From contig JAMPEU010000008.1 in assembly GCA_023664865.1 (NCBI GenBank), positions 57,617 through 121,616 on the forward strand: a DNA stretch of 64,000 nucleotides, written 5' to 3'. Positions 54,329 to 63,739 of the stretch are shown here, piece by piece. A program made the position numbers and the translations under genes. The number at the start of each line of letters is the position of its first letter. Position 1 is the first letter of the stretch. The notes under the pieces are model-generated. The model had not been told where the DNA came from. It saw only the letters and a program-made list of their open reading frames with translations, and searched no databases. This DNA comes from Butyrivibrio sp. GTDB lineage: Bacteria > Bacillota > Clostridia > Lachnospirales > Lachnospiraceae.

Positions 54329-54339
54329 ATAAAAAATTC

Positions 54340-54546
54340 AATAGCACCAAAACCGTTGACGCGGAAGTAAAGGTGATAATGCTCCTACAGAGAGCCCGAT
54401 AAGCTGAGAGCGGGTGGAAAACAAGTCATCAAATGGGCCCGCCGAGGGTGGTATCCCGTTAAGAGTACAGTGTTTGCTGTAAATCAAGGTGGCACCGCGG
54501 ATAGTTAATATTCGTCCTTGACAATTTTTGTCAAGGGCGTTTTTTA
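54340..54546 (+). ncRNA. T-box leader, probably tRNA-Trp responsive
   Basis: The conserved antiterminator core aaggtggcaccgcgg lies at 54486-54500, and a Stem-I apical signature (agagagcc ... gctgagagc) at 54396-54420. The tggc of the T-box pairs with an acceptor end having discriminator G, as in tRNA-Trp. A candidate specifier TGG is at 54434-54436 in aaatggg. Uncharged tRNA-Trp would stabilise the antiterminator and let transcription pass the terminator at 54514-54545 into trpE. The assignment to Trp rests mainly on the operon and the T-box base. Confidence 0.88.
54514..54545 (+). terminator. T-box intrinsic terminator before trpE
   Basis: Stem tccttgacaa/ttgtcaaggg with loop tttt, followed by gcgtttttt. 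It overlaps the 3' part of the T-box and ends 18 bp before the trpE start, as expected for transcription attenuation. Confidence 0.9.
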
Positions 54547-54563
54547 GTTAAAAAGGAGATTAT

Positions 54564-56024
54564 ATGATTCAACCTGAACTTAATGTTTTAAAAGAACTGC
54601 AAAAGCAAAACGAGTATAAGACCGCTCCTGTCAGTATGGAAATTTTATCCGATATCAGAACACCTATTGAAGTTCTGCGTATCCTCAAAAATGTTTCCAG
54701 CCACTGTTATCTGCTTGAGTCTGTTTCAGACCATGAGAAATGGGGGCGTTACACCTTTTTGGGATATGAGCCGAGTCTGGAAATCACCTGTCAGAATGGA
54801 CATATGAAAGTCGGCGCATTATCGTTTGAGACTGACAACCCGGGAAAATATATACGTCAGGTTATTGAGGAGCATAAAAGCCCGCGATTTTCCAACCTTC
54901 CGCCCTTTACAGGCGGTCTGGTAGGCTATTTTTCCTATGATTACCTGAAATATGCAGAACCTTCGCTAAATCTGGACGCTGCCGACACGGAGGGCTTTAA
55001 AGATGTAGACCTTATGCTTTTTGATAAGGTGATAGCTTTTGATAATTTCAGGCAGAAAATTATATTAATTGTAAATATAAACCTTGATAGTGTAGATACC
55101 GAGTATAACCGCGCTGTCCTTGAGCTTAAGCAGATGGCGGAGCTTATAAGGAACGGTTCTCCGGCAGCAGATGTTCCCGGCAGATGCACTACTGATTTTA
55201 CTCCGCTTTTTAAAAAAGAAGAATATTGTTCAATGGTGGAGCGGGCTAAACACCACATCAAAGAGGGCGATATTTTCCAGATAGTCCTATCAAACCGTCT
55301 GGAAGCTGAGTTTGAGGGAAGCCTGCTTAATACTTACAGGGTGCTGCGTACTTTGAACCCGTCTCCGTATATGTTTTATTTTTCCAGCAGCGATATAGAG
55401 GTAGCGGGCGCTTCCCCGGAAACGCTTGTCAAGCTGGAAGACGGAGTCCTGCACACGTTTCCATTGGCGGGAACGCGCAAAAGGGGCAAAACCCCCGAAG
55501 AAGACAAGGCATTGGAAGAAGAGCTTCTTGCCGACCCTAAAGAACTTGCGGAGCATAATATGTTAGTGGACCTTGGCAGAAACGATATAGGTAAAATCAG
55601 CAAGTTTGGAACAGTCGAAGTTGAGAAGTATCATTGTATAGAAAAATACTCCCACGTCATGCACATTGGCTCAACCGTAAGGGGTGAAATCCGCGACAAT
55701 GAAGACGCTCTTTCGGCAATAGACGCGATTCTTCCGGCGGGAACATTGTCGGGCGCTCCTAAGATTAAGGCGTGCCAGCTTATCAATGATTTGGAAAACA
55801 ATAAGCGCGGTATATACGGCGGCGCTATAGGCTATCTTGATTTTACCGGCAATCTGGACACCTGTATAGCAATCCGAATCGCCTATAAAAAGAACAATAA
55901 GGTATTCATCCGCAGCGGCGCAGGTATTGTGGCGGATTCAGTTCCCGAATCGGAATTTCAGGAATGTCTGAATAAAGCGGCAGCAGTTGTCAAAGCGTTA
56001 AAGTCAGCCGAAGATACAGAGTAA
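54564..56024 (+). CDS. trpE: Anthranilate synthase component I
   Basis: 486 aa. The N-terminal domain has the feedback-site-like LLESVSDHEKWGRYTFLGYE. The chorismate-binding domain has FQIVLSNRLEAEF, GASPETLVKLEDGVLHTFPL, AGTRKRGKTPEEDKALEEEL and DLGRNDIGKIS. It also has HIGSTVRGEIRDNEDALSAI, the stretch PAGTLSGAPKIKACQLI, and near the end RSGAGIVADSVPESEFQECL. Makes anthranilate from chorismate with ammonia from TrpG. First gene of the trp operon behind the T-box; trpG follows 11 bp later. Confidence 0.97.
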   Translation: MIQPELNVLKELQKQNEYKTAPVSMEILSDIRTPIEVLRILKNVSSHCYLLESVSDHEKWGRYTFLGYEPSLEITCQNGHMKVGALSFETDNPGKYIRQVIEEHKSPRFSNLPPFTGGLVGYFSYDYLKYAEPSLNLDAADTEGFKDVDLMLFDKVIAFDNFRQKIILIVNINLDSVDTEYNRAVLELKQMAELIRNGSPAADVPGRCTTDFTPLFKKEEYCSMVERAKHHIKEGDIFQIVLSNRLEAEFEGSLLNTYRVLRTLNPSPYMFYFSSSDIEVAGASPETLVKLEDGVLHTFPLAGTRKRGKTPEEDKALEEELLADPKELAEHNMLVDLGRNDIGKISKFGTVEVEKYHCIEKYSHVMHIGSTVRGEIRDNEDALSAIDAILPAGTLSGAPKIKACQLINDLENNKRGIYGGAIGYLDFTGNLDTCIAIRIAYKKNNKVFIRSGAGIVADSVPESEFQECLNKAAAVVKALKSAEDTE

Positions 56025-56035
56025 GGGGGGTTAGT

Positions 56036-56602
56036 ATGATATTATTAATAGACAATTATGACAGCTTTTCCTATAATCTGTTTCAGCTTATAGGCTCTAT
56101 GAATCCTGATATAAAGGTAATCCGCAATGATGCGTTCTCCGTAAAGGAAATAGAGCAGATGGCTCCTAGCGCAATCGTCCTTTCTCCAGGTCCCGGCAAG
56201 CCGGAAGATGCGGGAGTCTGTATCGACGTAGTTAAGGAACTTGGCGGTAAAATCCCCATCCTGGGCGTATGTCTGGGGCATCAGGCTATCTGCACGGCTT
56301 ATGGCGGCACGGTATCCTACGCCAAAGAACTTATGCACGGAAAGCAGTCCGTAACCAAGCTGGATAAGGAATGTCCTATTTTCAGCGGGCTGCCTGAAAG
56401 CATACCCGTAGCAAGATACCATTCGCTCGCGCTTATTGAAGAAACCCTGCCCGAATGTCTTACCATTACGGCAAGGACGGACGACGGCGAAGTTATGGCA
56501 GTGCAGCATAAAGACTATCCTGTATATGGGCTGCAATTCCATCCCGAGTCCATACTCACGCCGGACGGATATGCCATAGTTAAAAACTTTTTAAATGATT
56601 AG
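56036..56602 (+). CDS. trpG: Anthranilate synthase component II (glutamine amidotransferase)
   Basis: 188 aa class I amidotransferase: LIDNYDSFSYNLFQLIG, SPGPGKPEDAG, catalytic Cys in ILGVCLGHQAI, and His-Glu in YGLQFHPESILT. Supplies ammonia to TrpE. It may also serve aminodeoxychorismate synthase, as in other Firmicutes. trpD follows after 111 bp of AT-rich sequence that shows no clear element. Confidence 0.96.
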   Translation: MILLIDNYDSFSYNLFQLIGSMNPDIKVIRNDAFSVKEIEQMAPSAIVLSPGPGKPEDAGVCIDVVKELGGKIPILGVCLGHQAICTAYGGTVSYAKELMHGKQSVTKLDKECPIFSGLPESIPVARYHSLALIEETLPECLTITARTDDGEVMAVQHKDYPVYGLQFHPESILTPDGYAIVKNFLND

Positions 56603-56713
56603 GATGCTTTTCACAACGCATTATTTAAATTTTAGCACTTTGTAAGGAATTAAGAGAATATATAAATATCAATATACAACAAGAATTATTTAAAAGAATG
56701 GAGGATTACTGTA

Positions 56714-57730
56714 ATGATTAAAGAAGCTATTATCAAAATCGTGGATAAGCAGGATTTGACCTATGATGAGGCATACGCGGTCATCAATGAAATAATGAGC
56801 GGGGAAACCACGCCTACGCAGAACGCCGCTTTTCTTGCCGCCCTTTCTACCAAAAGCACTAAGGCTGAAACGGTTGACGAAATCGCCGGCTGCGCCGCTG
56901 CCATGCGCAACCATGCCACTAAGGTAACGCATAATATGGACGTTTTGGAAATCGTAGGCACTGGCGGAGACGGAGCCCATAGCTTTAATATTTCTACCAC
57001 TTCTGCGCTTGTTGCCGCAGCGGGCGGAGTAAAAATAGCCAAGCACGGAAACCGCGCCGCTTCTTCAAGCTGCGGTACGGCAGACTGTCTGGAAGCATTG
57101 GGTGTAAATATCGACCAGTCTCCCGAAAAATGCGTCGAGCTGCTTGAAAAAGCCGGTATATGTTTCTTCTTTGCACAGAAATATCATACGTCGATGAAAT
57201 ATGTCGGCCCTATCCGTAAGGAACTCGGAATCCGTACCGTATTTAACATCTTAGGGCCACTCACCAATCCGGCTTCCCCTAACAGGCAGCTTTTGGGCGT
57301 CTACGACCAGTCTTTGGTAGAGCCGCTTGCAAGAGTGCTTACCAGTCTGGGCGTTAAGCGCGGCATGGTGGTTTATGGAATGGATAAGATGGATGAAATT
57401 TCCGCCAGTTCGTCTACTTATATATGTGAGTTTAATCAGGGCGAGTACCGCACCTATACCATAACGCCGGAAGATTTCGGGCTTACCGGTTGTAAAAAAG
57501 AAGAACTTGTAGGCGGAATGCCGGAAGAAAATGCGGCGATTACTATTTCCATACTCAAAGGTGAGCAAGGACCTAAGCGTACTGCCGTTCTTCTTAATGC
57601 AGGCGCAGCGCTTTACATTGCAGAAAAGGCGGAAAGCCTTGCGGACGGAGTGAAGCTTGCGGGAGAGCTTATTGATTCCGGGAAAGCGCTTGCTGTGTTG
57701 GAGGCGTTTAAGGCGGAGAGCAATAAATAG
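56714..57730 (+). CDS. trpD: Anthranilate phosphoribosyltransferase
   Basis: 338 aa. Signature: [14 protein letters not shown] (phosphoribosyl-pyrophosphate loop), [40 protein letters not shown] and [10 protein letters not shown]. Second step of the tryptophan pathway. RBS ggagg before the ATG; 9 bp before the trpC frame. Confidence 0.97.
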   Translation: MIKEAIIKIVDKQDLTYDEAYAVINEIMSGETTPTQNAAFLAALSTKSTKAETVDEIAGCAAAMRNHATKVTHNMDVLEIVGTGGDGAHSFNISTTSALVAAAGGVKIAKHGNRAASSSCGTADCLEALGVNIDQSPEKCVELLEKAGICFFFAQKYHTSMKYVGPIRKELGIRTVFNILGPLTNPASPNRQLLGVYDQSLVEPLARVLTSLGVKRGMVVYGMDKMDEISASSSTYICEFNQGEYRTYTITPEDFGLTGCKKEELVGGMPEENAAITISILKGEQGPKRTAVLLNAGAALYIAEKAESLADGVKLAGELIDSGKALAVLEAFKAESNK

Positions 57731-57745
57731 AAAAGGATTGTGAAT

Positions 57746-58531
57746 ATGGCTAATATTTTAGATAGCATAGCGGAATATGCAAGGGAGCGGGTACGCGTGG
57801 CGAAGGAAGTTCTTTCGCTGGAAGAAATAAAACGTCAGGCTCTTGACAAAAATTGTAATACAGGGTTTCCTTTTGAAAAGGCTCTTTCAAGCGAAGGCAT
57901 AAGTTTTATCTGTGAGTGCAAGAAGGCTTCACCGTCAAAGGGCATGATTGCAGAAGATTTTCCTTATATTGACATTGCCCGCGAATATGAGGCAGCGGGC
58001 GCGGCGTGTATTTCCGTTTTGACAGAGCCTAAATGGTTTCTTGGCAGGAATGAATATCTTAAGGAGATTGCGCAGGAAGTTTCCATACCGTGCATCCGCA
58101 AGGATTTTACTGTGGACGAGTACATGATATATGAAGCTAAGCTGCTTGGCGCAGCCGCGGTCCTGCTGATTTGCTCGCTGCTTCCTACCGAAACATTGAA
58201 GTATTACATTGAAGTCTGCGACAGCTTAGGGCTGTCGGCACTGGTTGAAGCCCATGATGAAACAGAAATTGCCTCCGCCATAGATTCAGGCGCACGTATC
58301 ATAGGCGTAAACAACAGAAATCTGAAAAATTTTTCGGTTGACATAAATAATAGCGGTCGGCTCCGTTCAATCGTTCCTAAAGACGTTCTGTTTGTTGCAG
58401 AAAGCGGAATACAGCGCCGTGAAGATGTGGAAGCTTTGGAACGCGCCCATGTGGACGCAGTCCTGATTGGCGAAACGCTTATGCGCGCCGCTGACAAAAA
58501 GGCTATGCTTGAAGTTTTAAAGGGAATGTAG
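57746..58531 (+). CDS. trpC: Indole-3-glycerol-phosphate synthase
   Basis: 261 aa TIM barrel starting at ATG 57746. Blocks: FICECKKASPSKGMIAEDF, ISVLTEPKWFLGRNEYL, IPCIRKDFTVDEYMIYEAKL, GVNNRNLKNFSVD and FVAESGIQ. Fourth enzyme of the pathway. 74 bp separate it from trpF. Confidence 0.96.
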   Translation: MANILDSIAEYARERVRVAKEVLSLEEIKRQALDKNCNTGFPFEKALSSEGISFICECKKASPSKGMIAEDFPYIDIAREYEAAGAACISVLTEPKWFLGRNEYLKEIAQEVSIPCIRKDFTVDEYMIYEAKLLGAAAVLLICSLLPTETLKYYIEVCDSLGLSALVEAHDETEIASAIDSGARIIGVNNRNLKNFSVDINNSGRLRSIVPKDVLFVAESGIQRREDVEALERAHVDAVLIGETLMRAADKKAMLEVLKGM

Positions 58532-58605
58532 CCTGACAATAGTTTGTACAGACGTTATTATAGTTTATGTGCATAAATTTGCAGGTTTAATAAAATGAGG
58601 TTTTT

Positions 58606-59208
58606 ATGACTAAGATTAAAATTTGCGGTCTTCAATCGGAAGATGATATTTCCTATGTGAATGAATTAAAGCCTGACTATATCGGTTTTGTATTTTTAAA
58701 AGGAAGACGGCGTTATATTACGCCCGAATATGCCGCACATCTGCGGAAGCTTTTAATTCCTTCTATTATAAGTGTCGGCGTATTTGTGAACGAGCCTATT
58801 GAAAGTGTGGCTGCGCTTTTGCGGAATGAAACCATTCAAATCGCCCAGCTCCACGGAGACGAAGACGCGGCTTATGCTAATGAGCTTAAACGCTTGTGCG
58901 GTAAGCCCATTATCAAAGCATTTATTATTAAATCAGAAGATGATATTAAAAAGGCGCTTGCCTATCCTGCCGATTATCTGCTCTTAGACAACGGGCTGGG
59001 GACGGGAGAAGCTTTCGACTGGTCTTTAGTACGGGATATAGATAAGCCGTTTTTCTTAGCCGGAGGTTTAAATCCCGCAAATGTAAAGGCTGCGATAGAT
59101 ATCACTAAGCCCTACGGAGTAGATACCAGCTCAGGAGTGGAGACAGAGCACCGTAAGGACTACAATAAAATTAAGGAATTTATAGAGGTGGTACGCAACA
59201 GAGTTTAG
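58606..59208 (+). CDS. trpF: Phosphoribosylanthranilate isomerase
   Basis: 200 aa TIM barrel: KIKICGLQSEDDISYVNEL with the catalytic Cys, IGFVFLKGRRRYI, QLHGDEDAAY, LLLDNGLGTGEAFDW, FFLAGGLNPANV and DTSSGVE. Note that the last codons and the TAG stop (59206-59208) lie within the left arm of palindromic element B5, so the element defines the protein's C-terminus (NRV). Confidence 0.95.
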   Translation: MTKIKICGLQSEDDISYVNELKPDYIGFVFLKGRRRYITPEYAAHLRKLLIPSIISVGVFVNEPIESVAALLRNETIQIAQLHGDEDAAYANELKRLCGKPIIKAFIIKSEDDIKKALAYPADYLLLDNGLGTGEAFDWSLVRDIDKPFFLAGGLNPANVKAAIDITKPYGVDTSSGVETEHRKDYNKIKEFIEVVRNRV

Positions 59209-59296
59209 ACAAAATGAACAAAATAAGGAGCGACTAGCCGAAATATTTATATTTCTTCTGCTTTCGGAGCTCTGTTTTTTACACTAAGCTCGTGAC
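59201..59296 (+). repeat. Palindromic element family B, copy 5 (B5), divergent loop
   Basis: A 96-bp copy between trpF and trpB. The left arm is gagtttagacaaaatgaac and the right arm ends in actaagctc, with at least one G-T wobble in the terminal seven pairs. The inner ggagcgact is retained, but the loop is different: it contains gccgaaat and a matching ttcgg, forming an alternative inner hairpin. A run of six T follows the inner stem in the direction of trp transcription. Confidence 0.8.
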
Positions 59297-59328
59297 TACC
59301 ATCTAATATTTTATAAAGGAGGCAGATT

Positions 59329-60519
59329 ATGTCAAATTCTAAAGGGCGCTTCGGAGTCCACGGCGGACAGTATATCCCCGAAACTCTGATGAACGCCGTA
59401 ATCGAACTGGAAGAAGCATATAACCGATATAAAGACGATGCCGATTTCAATAAGGAGCTTACTTATCTTTTCAACGAATATGCAGGCCGCCCCAGCCGTC
59501 TTTACTATGCGGAAAAAATGACGAAGGATTTAGGCGGGGCAAAAATCTATTTAAAAAGGGAAGATTTAAACCATACCGGCTCCCACAAGATTAATAATGT
59601 CTTAGGTCAGGCGCTCCTTGCCAAAAAGATGGGTAAAACCCGTCTTATTGCGGAAACAGGCGCAGGCCAGCACGGAGTTGCGACCGCTACCGCGGCGGCG
59701 TTACTTGGTATGGAGTGCGTAGTCTTTATGGGCGAAGAAGATACGAAAAGACAGGCGCTTAACGTATATAGGATGCGTCTTCTTGGTTCTGACGTTATTC
59801 CTGTTAAAACCGGCACCGCAACCCTTAAAGATGCGGTTTCCGAAGCAATGCGCGAATGGACGAGCCGTATCGACGACACACATTACTGCTTAGGCTCCGT
59901 TATGGGTCCTCACCCCTTCCCGACTATCGTAAGGGATTTTCAGTCGGTCATATCCCGCGAAATTAAGCAGCAGATATCAGAAAAAGAGGGCAGACTTCCT
60001 GATGTAGTTATGGCATGTGTGGGCGGCGGAAGTAATGCGATGGGAACTTTTTATCATTTCATAGAAGACAAATCAGTTGAACTGATTGGCTGCGAGGCAG
60101 CAGGACGCGGAATCGATACATTTGAAACCGCCGCTACCATAAATACGGGCAGGCTGGGTATATTCCACGGTATGAAATCATATTTCTGTCAGGATAAATA
60201 CGGACAAATCGCCCCTGTTTATTCGATATCCGCAGGTCTTGATTATCCGGGCATCGGTCCCGAACACGCCTGGCTGCATGATACAGGCAGGGCTAAGTAT
60301 GTTCCGATTACTGATGACGAGGCGGTCAACGCTTTTGAATATCTTTCACGCACCGAGGGCATTATTCCCGCTATTGAAAGCGCACACGCCATCGCACACG
60401 CTATGAAAATTGCGCCTGAATATTCATCAGATAAAATCATGGTAATTACTATTTCAGGACGCGGAGATAAAGACTGTGCCGCAATCGCGCGCTACAGAGG
60501 GGAGGATATCAATGAGTAG
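59329..60519 (+). CDS. trpB: Tryptophan synthase beta chain
   Basis: 396 aa PLP enzyme: [36 protein letters not shown] with the PLP Lys, [35 protein letters not shown] and the C-terminal ISGRGDKD. Joins indole and serine. RBS aaggagg. Overlaps trpA by 8 nt. Lies after element B5, so its expression relative to trpE-F may be modulated there. Confidence 0.97.
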   Translation: MSNSKGRFGVHGGQYIPETLMNAVIELEEAYNRYKDDADFNKELTYLFNEYAGRPSRLYYAEKMTKDLGGAKIYLKREDLNHTGSHKINNVLGQALLAKKMGKTRLIAETGAGQHGVATATAAALLGMECVVFMGEEDTKRQALNVYRMRLLGSDVIPVKTGTATLKDAVSEAMREWTSRIDDTHYCLGSVMGPHPFPTIVRDFQSVISREIKQQISEKEGRLPDVVMACVGGGSNAMGTFYHFIEDKSVELIGCEAAGRGIDTFETAATINTGRLGIFHGMKSYFCQDKYGQIAPVYSISAGLDYPGIGPEHAWLHDTGRAKYVPITDDEAVNAFEYLSRTEGIIPAIESAHAIAHAMKIAPEYSSDKIMVITISGRGDKDCAAIARYRGEDINE

Positions 60520-61288
60520 AATATCAGAAGCTTTTGCACACGGCAAAGCATTTATACCTTTTATTACCTGCGGAGATCCCGATCTTGATACGACGAAGGA
60601 AATCGTCTTAAGCATGGCGGCAAACGGCGCGGATCTGATAGAACTTGGCATTCCTTTTTCAGACCCAACCGCAGAAGGACCTGTTATACAGGATGCTAAT
60701 CTTCGCGCTTTATCCGGCGGCGTTACCACAGATAAAATTTTCGACTTGGTAAGGCAGTTGCGTCAAGAAATTTCGATTCCGATGGTATTCATGACCTACG
60801 CCAATGTTATCTTTTCATACAGTGCGGAAAAATTTATCGGCATCTGCGCCGAGATAGGGATAGACGGGCTAATTCTTCCCGACCTTCCTTTTGAAGAAAA
60901 AGAAGAATTTGACGATATCTGCCAAAAATACGGAGTAGACCTTATTTCACTTATCGCGCCTACGTCTGATAACCGCATAGCTATGATTGCAAGCAAAGCC
61001 CAAGGCTTTATATATATTGTGTCCAGTCTGGGCGTTACAGGAGTGCGGAGCGAAATCAAAACCGATATCCCCGCCATTGTTAAGCTGATACGCGAAAGTA
61101 CCTCTGTTCCATGTGCGGTAGGCTTCGGCATATCCACTCCCGAACAGGCTGCAAAAATGGCGTCTATCTCCGACGGCGCTATCGTAGGCTCAGCCATCAT
61201 CAAGCTTGTCGCCCAATACGGAAAGGCTGCGGCAGCTCCAGTCGGAGAATATGTAAAAAACATGAAAGACGCCTTAAAGGCTATATAA
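60512..61288 (+). CDS. trpA: Tryptophan synthase alpha chain
   Basis: Start set at ATG 60512 behind ggggagg; 258 aa TIM barrel. Blocks: [35 protein letters not shown] (catalytic Glu), [18 protein letters not shown] with catalytic Asp, [10 protein letters not shown] and [13 protein letters not shown]. Cleaves indole-3-glycerol phosphate and channels indole to TrpB. Last gene of the operon; no strong terminator is visible before the convergent rubrerythrin gene. Confidence 0.97.
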   Translation: MSRISEAFAHGKAFIPFITCGDPDLDTTKEIVLSMAANGADLIELGIPFSDPTAEGPVIQDANLRALSGGVTTDKIFDLVRQLRQEISIPMVFMTYANVIFSYSAEKFIGICAEIGIDGLILPDLPFEEKEEFDDICQKYGVDLISLIAPTSDNRIAMIASKAQGFIYIVSSLGVTGVRSEIKTDIPAIVKLIRESTSVPCAVGFGISTPEQAAKMASISDGAIVGSAIIKLVAQYGKAAAAPVGEYVKNMKDALKAI

Positions 61289-61314
61289 TATCTATATTAT
61301 ATAGAAAAATTAAT

Positions 61315-61857
61315 TTAGTAGTTCTCTTCACGAACTTCAAAATAGCTCTGCGGATGATTGCATGTCGGACATACTTCAGGCACTTTTGTCCCAACAACAA
61401 TATGTCCGCAGTTGCGACATTCCCACACCTTCACTTCGCTCTTTTCAAATACTGCTGCCGTCTCCACATTCTTAAGCAGCGCACGGTATCTTTCCTCATG
61501 GTGTTTCTCAATAGCGCCTACAAGCCTGAACTTCTCGGCAAGTTCAGGGAATCCCTCTTCTTCCGCAGTTTTAGCGAAATTCTCATACATATCCGTCCAT
61601 TCAAAATTTTCGCCGTCTGCTGCTGCGCCAAGGTTTTCCTTTGTATCACCTATGCCTTTCAGCTCCTTAAACCACATCTTTGCATGTTCTTTTTCATTTT
61701 CCGCTGTCTTTAAGAATATGCCTGCAATCTGCTCATAACCTTCTTTTTTTGCCACTGAAGCAAAATAAGTGTACTTATTTCTTGCCTGTGATTCCCCTGC
61801 AAATGCAGCCTCAAGGTTTTTCTCCGTCTGTGTTCCCGAATATTTTGTTGCTCCCAT
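61315..61857 (-). CDS. Rubrerythrin
   Basis: 180 aa. The ferritin-like diiron domain has two ExxH-type helices ([20 protein letters not shown] and [20 protein letters not shown]). The C-terminal rubredoxin domain has CRNCGHIV and CPTCNHP. Reduces hydrogen peroxide in the cytoplasm of anaerobes. It has a near-perfect sigma-A promoter just upstream and faces trpA. Confidence 0.95.
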   Translation of the reverse strand: MGATKYSGTQTEKNLEAAFAGESQARNKYTYFASVAKKEGYEQIAGIFLKTAENEKEHAKMWFKELKGIGDTKENLGAAADGENFEWTDMYENFAKTAEEEGFPELAEKFRLVGAIEKHHEERYRALLKNVETAAVFEKSEVKVWECRNCGHIVVGTKVPEVCPTCNHPQSYFEVREENY

Positions 61858-61918
61858 ATCTTATCCCTCCTGGTATTATAATATTAATCTGCTTGGGAAT
61901 TATCCCTAAAGTAGCAAA

Positions 61919-61947
61919 ATTATACCAATTAGGAGTATCATTGTCAA
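61919..61947 (-). promoter_or_regulatory. Consensus promoter of the rubrerythrin gene
   Basis: On the minus strand TTGACA (61947-61942), exactly 17 bp, TATAAT (61924-61919): a full consensus match. The -35 box overlaps the stop codon of the AraC-family gene upstream. Confidence 0.85.
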
Positions 61948-62849
61948 CTTTTTATTCTTCGGACAGGGCGAAGAACTTCATAGCCGATTACTTCCGGATA
62001 ATGGCGTTGGTAATCCTGACAGACATCTTCATTCCACTCATATCCCTTAGTTTTGGGATCAAAATTCCAAGCCAGAGTTTCGACTTTTCCCATTACTTCA
62101 CCGCAATCTTTCAGATAATCAAAAGGCGGATGGAAAAATACAAGATAATCGCTTGCCGGAATTTCTCTTACTTCAAAACCTTCCGGTATAGCCCCCTGAT
62201 AATCCGCAGGTACGCCGAAGCCATAGAAATAGCCTTTCCTGCCGTTTTCATAAAACCAGCCCGCCGTATGACAGGTAACAATCGGGTGCGAGACATGGCT
62301 CATACTGTCTATCGTTCCGCAAATACTGTCGCAGTCATGCCTGCCCCAAAAGCTCATATAATCGGCAGCGTCAATATCCCGTATGCCGACATACTTATGC
62401 GCCGGTATATGCTCTACACGAGTATGCGCTTCTGTTAATAATGTTTGATTCATAGTAGGTCCCCCTTTATTGATATAATGTTCAGGGAAAAAGACGACCT
62501 TTAAATTGGAAAGGGCAATGGGAACGGGATTTTTCCGATATGCCGCCGGTGTACATCCGAAGGCATTCATAAAAGCTCTCGTCAGAGCTTCCTGTGAGGA
62601 ATATCCATACTTAACCGCCACATCAAGAATACGGGCATCGGTATCTCTGATTTCCAATGCTGCCATGGCAAGCCTTCTTCCTGCAACGTAGCTTTTAAAT
62701 GTCATTCCTGCAATTTCATGAAAACGACTGGAACAGTAATACGGTGAATACCCAATTTGACTTGACATTTCCAGAAGAGAAGGGTTTTGTGTCAAATGTG
62801 TTTCTACCCAGTCTATCATTTTTTGCACAGTCTCATTCCATTCAAACAA
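61944..62849 (-). CDS. AraC-family regulator with GyrI-like effector domain
   Basis: TTG start at 62849 with ggagg 8-9 nt upstream; 301 aa. The N-terminal AraC double helix-turn-helix (LLEMSSQIGYSPYYCSSRFH ... VAVKYGYSSQEALTRAFMNA FGCTPAAYR) comes first. A GyrI/SOUL-like small-molecule-binding domain (HTRVEHIPAHKYVGIRDIDA ... PASDYLVFFHPPFDYLKDC) follows. This Rob/SoxS-like arrangement usually senses drugs or amphipathic compounds. Divergent from the TetR/MFS pair. Confidence 0.9.
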   Translation of the reverse strand: MFEWNETVQKMIDWVETHLTQNPSLLEMSSQIGYSPYYCSSRFHEIAGMTFKSYVAGRRLAMAALEIRDTDARILDVAVKYGYSSQEALTRAFMNAFGCTPAAYRKNPVPIALSNLKVVFFPEHYINKGGPTMNQTLLTEAHTRVEHIPAHKYVGIRDIDAADYMSFWGRHDCDSICGTIDSMSHVSHPIVTCHTAGWFYENGRKGYFYGFGVPADYQGAIPEGFEVREIPASDYLVFFHPPFDYLKDCGEVMGKVETLAWNFDPKTKGYEWNEDVCQDYQRHYPEVIGYEVLRPVRRIKS

Positions 62850-63031
62850 ATCTTTTTCCTCCCTGTAGGAAGTATATTAACATATTCACCGGTAGAAAGT
62901 TTTGATATAAGTTGCATTTATATTTTCCAAATAAAATTGTATAAAATTCCTACTGCAAAATCAATTAGTTTATTTATCAGCATTATAATATTTATAGCTA
63001 TTGCAAAAGTTTTAGAATAGTGATAGGATAG

Positions 63032-63052
63032 TTATTGAACGTAAGTCAATAA
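63032..63052. promoter_or_regulatory. Candidate TetR operator ttattga-N7-tcaataa
   Basis: Perfect 7-bp arms around a 7-bp centre, 27 bp before the TetR start and just upstream of its ribosome-binding site. The position suits autoregulation by the TetR protein. Confidence 0.5.
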
Positions 63053-63079
63053 TTATTTACAAAGGAGGTACGCTAAAAA

Positions 63080-63739
63080 TTGGCTAGACCTGTTAAAAAA
63101 TCACCAAATGAATGGCAAAAGGAAATTTTAAATGCTGCACAGAACTTGTTTATTTCTAAAGGATACGAGAAAACTTCAATCTCCGATATTATGAACATGG
63201 CAGGCGGAGCGAAAGGAATGTTTTATCGTTTTTTTCAAAGTAAAGAAGAAGTTATGCACGCATTAGGAAATCAGATGTTTTTTGAAAATAACCCTTTTGC
63301 TGCAATTAAAGAACGTGATGATTTGAATGGACTACAAAAGATTAGGGCGTTGCTTGTGCTAAACCAATCCGATGAAAAACGCAATCATCTGAATACGCAG
63401 GCAATTTCAATCCTAAAAGATTCACATATTTTAACCTCAGCAATAGAAGAAAACAGACGTGTACTGACTCCTTTATGGTTAGAATTGTTAGAGGAAGGAA
63501 AAAAAGATGGCTCTATCAAAACAGAATACACAAAAGAGCTTTCCGAACTTCTACCGCTCATCAACTTCTGGCTGACACCGACGGTATTTCCTGCAACGGC
63601 GGAAGAGTTACATCATAAATACCGTTGTGTAATAGAAATATTAGACCATATGGGACTGCCGATTTTCAGTGAAGAAGCTGTATCATTTACAGAAAAATTT
63701 ATTGATGATATTTCAGAAAAAGGAGAAAATAGGCTATGA
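63080..63739 (+). CDS. TetR-family regulator
   Basis: TTG start at 63080 (aaaggagg 11 nt upstream); 219 aa. N-terminal helix-turn-helix: NAAQNLFISKGYEKTSISDI, MNMAGGAKGMFYRFFQSKEE. The C-terminal part is a helical ligand domain. Its stop overlaps the start of the MFS gene by 4 nt (atga), so it very likely controls that pump. Confidence 0.9.
   Translation: MARPVKKSPNEWQKEILNAAQNLFISKGYEKTSISDIMNMAGGAKGMFYRFFQSKEEVMHALGNQMFFENNPFAAIKERDDLNGLQKIRALLVLNQSDEKRNHLNTQAISILKDSHILTSAIEENRRVLTPLWLELLEEGKKDGSIKTEYTKELSELLPLINFWLTPTVFPATAEELHHKYRCVIEILDHMGLPIFSEEAVSFTEKFIDDISEKGENRL

Noticed and set aside
61111-61713. 200-codon plus-strand frame spanning the trpA end and rubrerythrin
   Set aside because: It runs in the wrong frame through trpA and antisense through rubrerythrin; no motif.
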